From NCBI GenBank assembly GCA_011391185.1, contig JAABRB010000144.1:1-8160 (forward strand): a stretch of DNA of 8,160 nt, read 5' to 3'. The notes below the pieces were generated by a model. It was not told the DNA's origin, searched no databases, and saw only the letters and a list, made by a program, of their open reading frames with translations. The DNA comes from Betaproteobacteria bacterium. GTDB lineage: Bacteria > Pseudomonadota > Gammaproteobacteria > Burkholderiales > SG8-39. The position numbers and the translations under genes were made by a program. Below, piece after piece: positions 6,075-8,160 of this stretch (positions are counted from its first letter, which is position 1; each line of letters begins with the position of its first letter).

Positions 6075-6854
6075 TCAGCCCCCCGTCAGGATGGTGGACG
6101 TCTTGGCGCGCTCCCTGTCGGTGGGCGCCGCCAGCGTATCGATGGCATCCTCCAGCTTCACCCGCTCCTTGCCCTCGATCTTCGTTCCGGCCTCTTCGGG
6201 CCAGTCGAGGGTCATGAGCGGGAAACGTTCCGCGCGCTTCCCGAACAGCACGACCGTCACCTGCAGCCAGACCGCGATGCCCGCGATCGCGGCCACGATG
6301 AGGCCGAATACCAGCACGCTCTTGATGATCCAGCGGTGCGTCAGGCCGACCGTCGACGTCGAAACCTCGCTGATCGCGAACGACGCGTAGGCGTAGTCGA
6401 GCGCGAACCAGACGATGACCGCGCAATACGGGATCAGGAAGAAAGTCAGACCCAGAAATTCCAGCCACGCCTGGTTGCGAAACGCGAGGTTTTCCCGGAT
6501 TAGATCGACGCGCACGTGCGCGTTGTAGATGTATCCGTAGCCCAGCACCAGCGCAAACAGCCCGGTGTGAAAGTGCCATTCGAGCTCCTGCAGCAGCGTG
6601 GACCCGAAGATCGGACTGATGTAGTTGACGAGAAAGATCTGGACGCCGTACACCTGACCCGCCGAATCGTGCCAGACGAGCTTGCGGGCAACGACGTCCA
6701 GCACCGTGATCAGGACGACCGGGAGGAACAGCCAGGCCCCGAACCCGCCGATGCGGTCGACGAACCGGCGCAGTCCCTCGCTCACCCGCAGCGCGGTCGA
6801 TTCGCGTGCCTTCTCGGACACTTCGGACGCTGCGGCGACAATTTCCTGTGTCAT
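6075..6854 (-). CDS. dctQ: TRAP transporter small permease (DctQ family, FcbT2-like)
   Basis: This is the small membrane subunit of a TRAP transporter, which works with DctM and a periplasmic receptor to import organic acids or similar solutes using an ion gradient. The 259-residue protein has hydrophobic segments at about 38-57, 96-110, 132-152 and 176-203. The DctQ hallmark ELEWH (90-94) is followed by LVLGYGYIYNAHVRVDLI (102-119) and by RWIIKSVLVFGLI (174-186) in the last helix, as in the mannitol/chloroaromatic (FcbT2) group. It is longer than a typical DctQ (about 150-190 residues). The additions are a hydrophilic N-terminus (1-35), an insert before ELEWH (about 62-88) and a charged C-terminal tail (about 205-259). 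ATG 6854 is preceded by AGGGGAG at nine bases. The gene starts 16 bases after the dctM stop. The substrate cannot be told from this subunit. Confidence 0.92.
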   Translation of the reverse strand: MTQEIVAAASEVSEKARESTALRVSEGLRRFVDRIGGFGAWLFLPVVLITVLDVVARKLVWHDSAGQVYGVQIFLVNYISPIFGSTLLQELEWHFHTGLFALVLGYGYIYNAHVRVDLIRENLAFRNQAWLEFLGLTFFLIPYCAVIVWFALDYAYASFAISEVSTSTVGLTHRWIIKSVLVFGLIVAAIAGIAVWLQVTVVLFGKRAERFPLMTLDWPEEAGTKIEGKERVKLEDAIDTLAAPTDRERAKTSTILTGG

Positions 6855-6870
6855 GGTTCAGTGCTCCCCT

Positions 6871-8160
<1,290 letters not shown>

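Noticed and set aside
5508..6503. Plus-strand open frame of 331 codons
   Set aside because: It runs antisense across three minus-strand genes and their gaps, and is extremely Arg/Asp/Glu-rich; an artefact of GC-rich codons.

Overview
This window is an ordinary, densely packed stretch of a high-GC bacterial chromosome. Every gene I can support lies on the minus strand, so the layout is described in transcription order, from high to low coordinates. The GC content (about two thirds by eye), the codon use, the FcbT-type TRAP transporter and the resemblance of the proteins to proteobacterial families suggest a proteobacterium. Betaproteobacteria is my best guess, but no marker gene in the window settles this.

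Region 1 (8160 to 5212) begins with a TRAP transporter. It holds the large permease DctM (5' end outside the window), then the small permease DctQ 16 bases later. Two small uncharacterised membrane proteins follow: a four-helix protein and a 2TM-domain protein whose genes overlap by four bases (GTGA). The solute-binding receptor (DctP) is not in the window. A perfect 16-base GC palindrome lies directly after the dctQ stop codon and could set the expression ratio between the permeases and the two small genes.

Region 2 (5211 to 4998) is the only sizeable non-coding gap, about 214 bases. It holds a spaced dyad and a plausible sigma-70-type promoter (TTGATA, 17 bases, TAACTT) just before the next operon.

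Region 3 (4997 to 255) is a four-gene operon: an ABC ATPase, an ABC-2 membrane permease, a GldG-family protein and a DUF4340 protein. Gene junctions range from a four-base overlap to 13 bases, so the four products probably form one membrane complex. The ATPase and permease would form the motor and channel. The GldG-like and DUF4340 proteins would be membrane-anchored parts with domains probably outside the cytoplasm. The family is named after Flavobacterium gliding genes, but it is widespread in non-gliding bacteria, where its substrate is unknown.

Region 4 (175 to 1) is the start of a ROK-family kinase that looks like polyphosphate glucokinase (PpgK). It has a strong ribosome binding site but apparently begins at an ATC codon. 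This is the most unusual local observation, and a sequencing error is a real alternative.

I found no phage, IS element, CRISPR array, RNA gene, toxin-antitoxin pair or defence locus. I do not think the window holds a dramatic new system. The best leads are the poorly understood GldG/DUF4340 exporter, the two small membrane proteins behind the TRAP permeases, and the ATC start.
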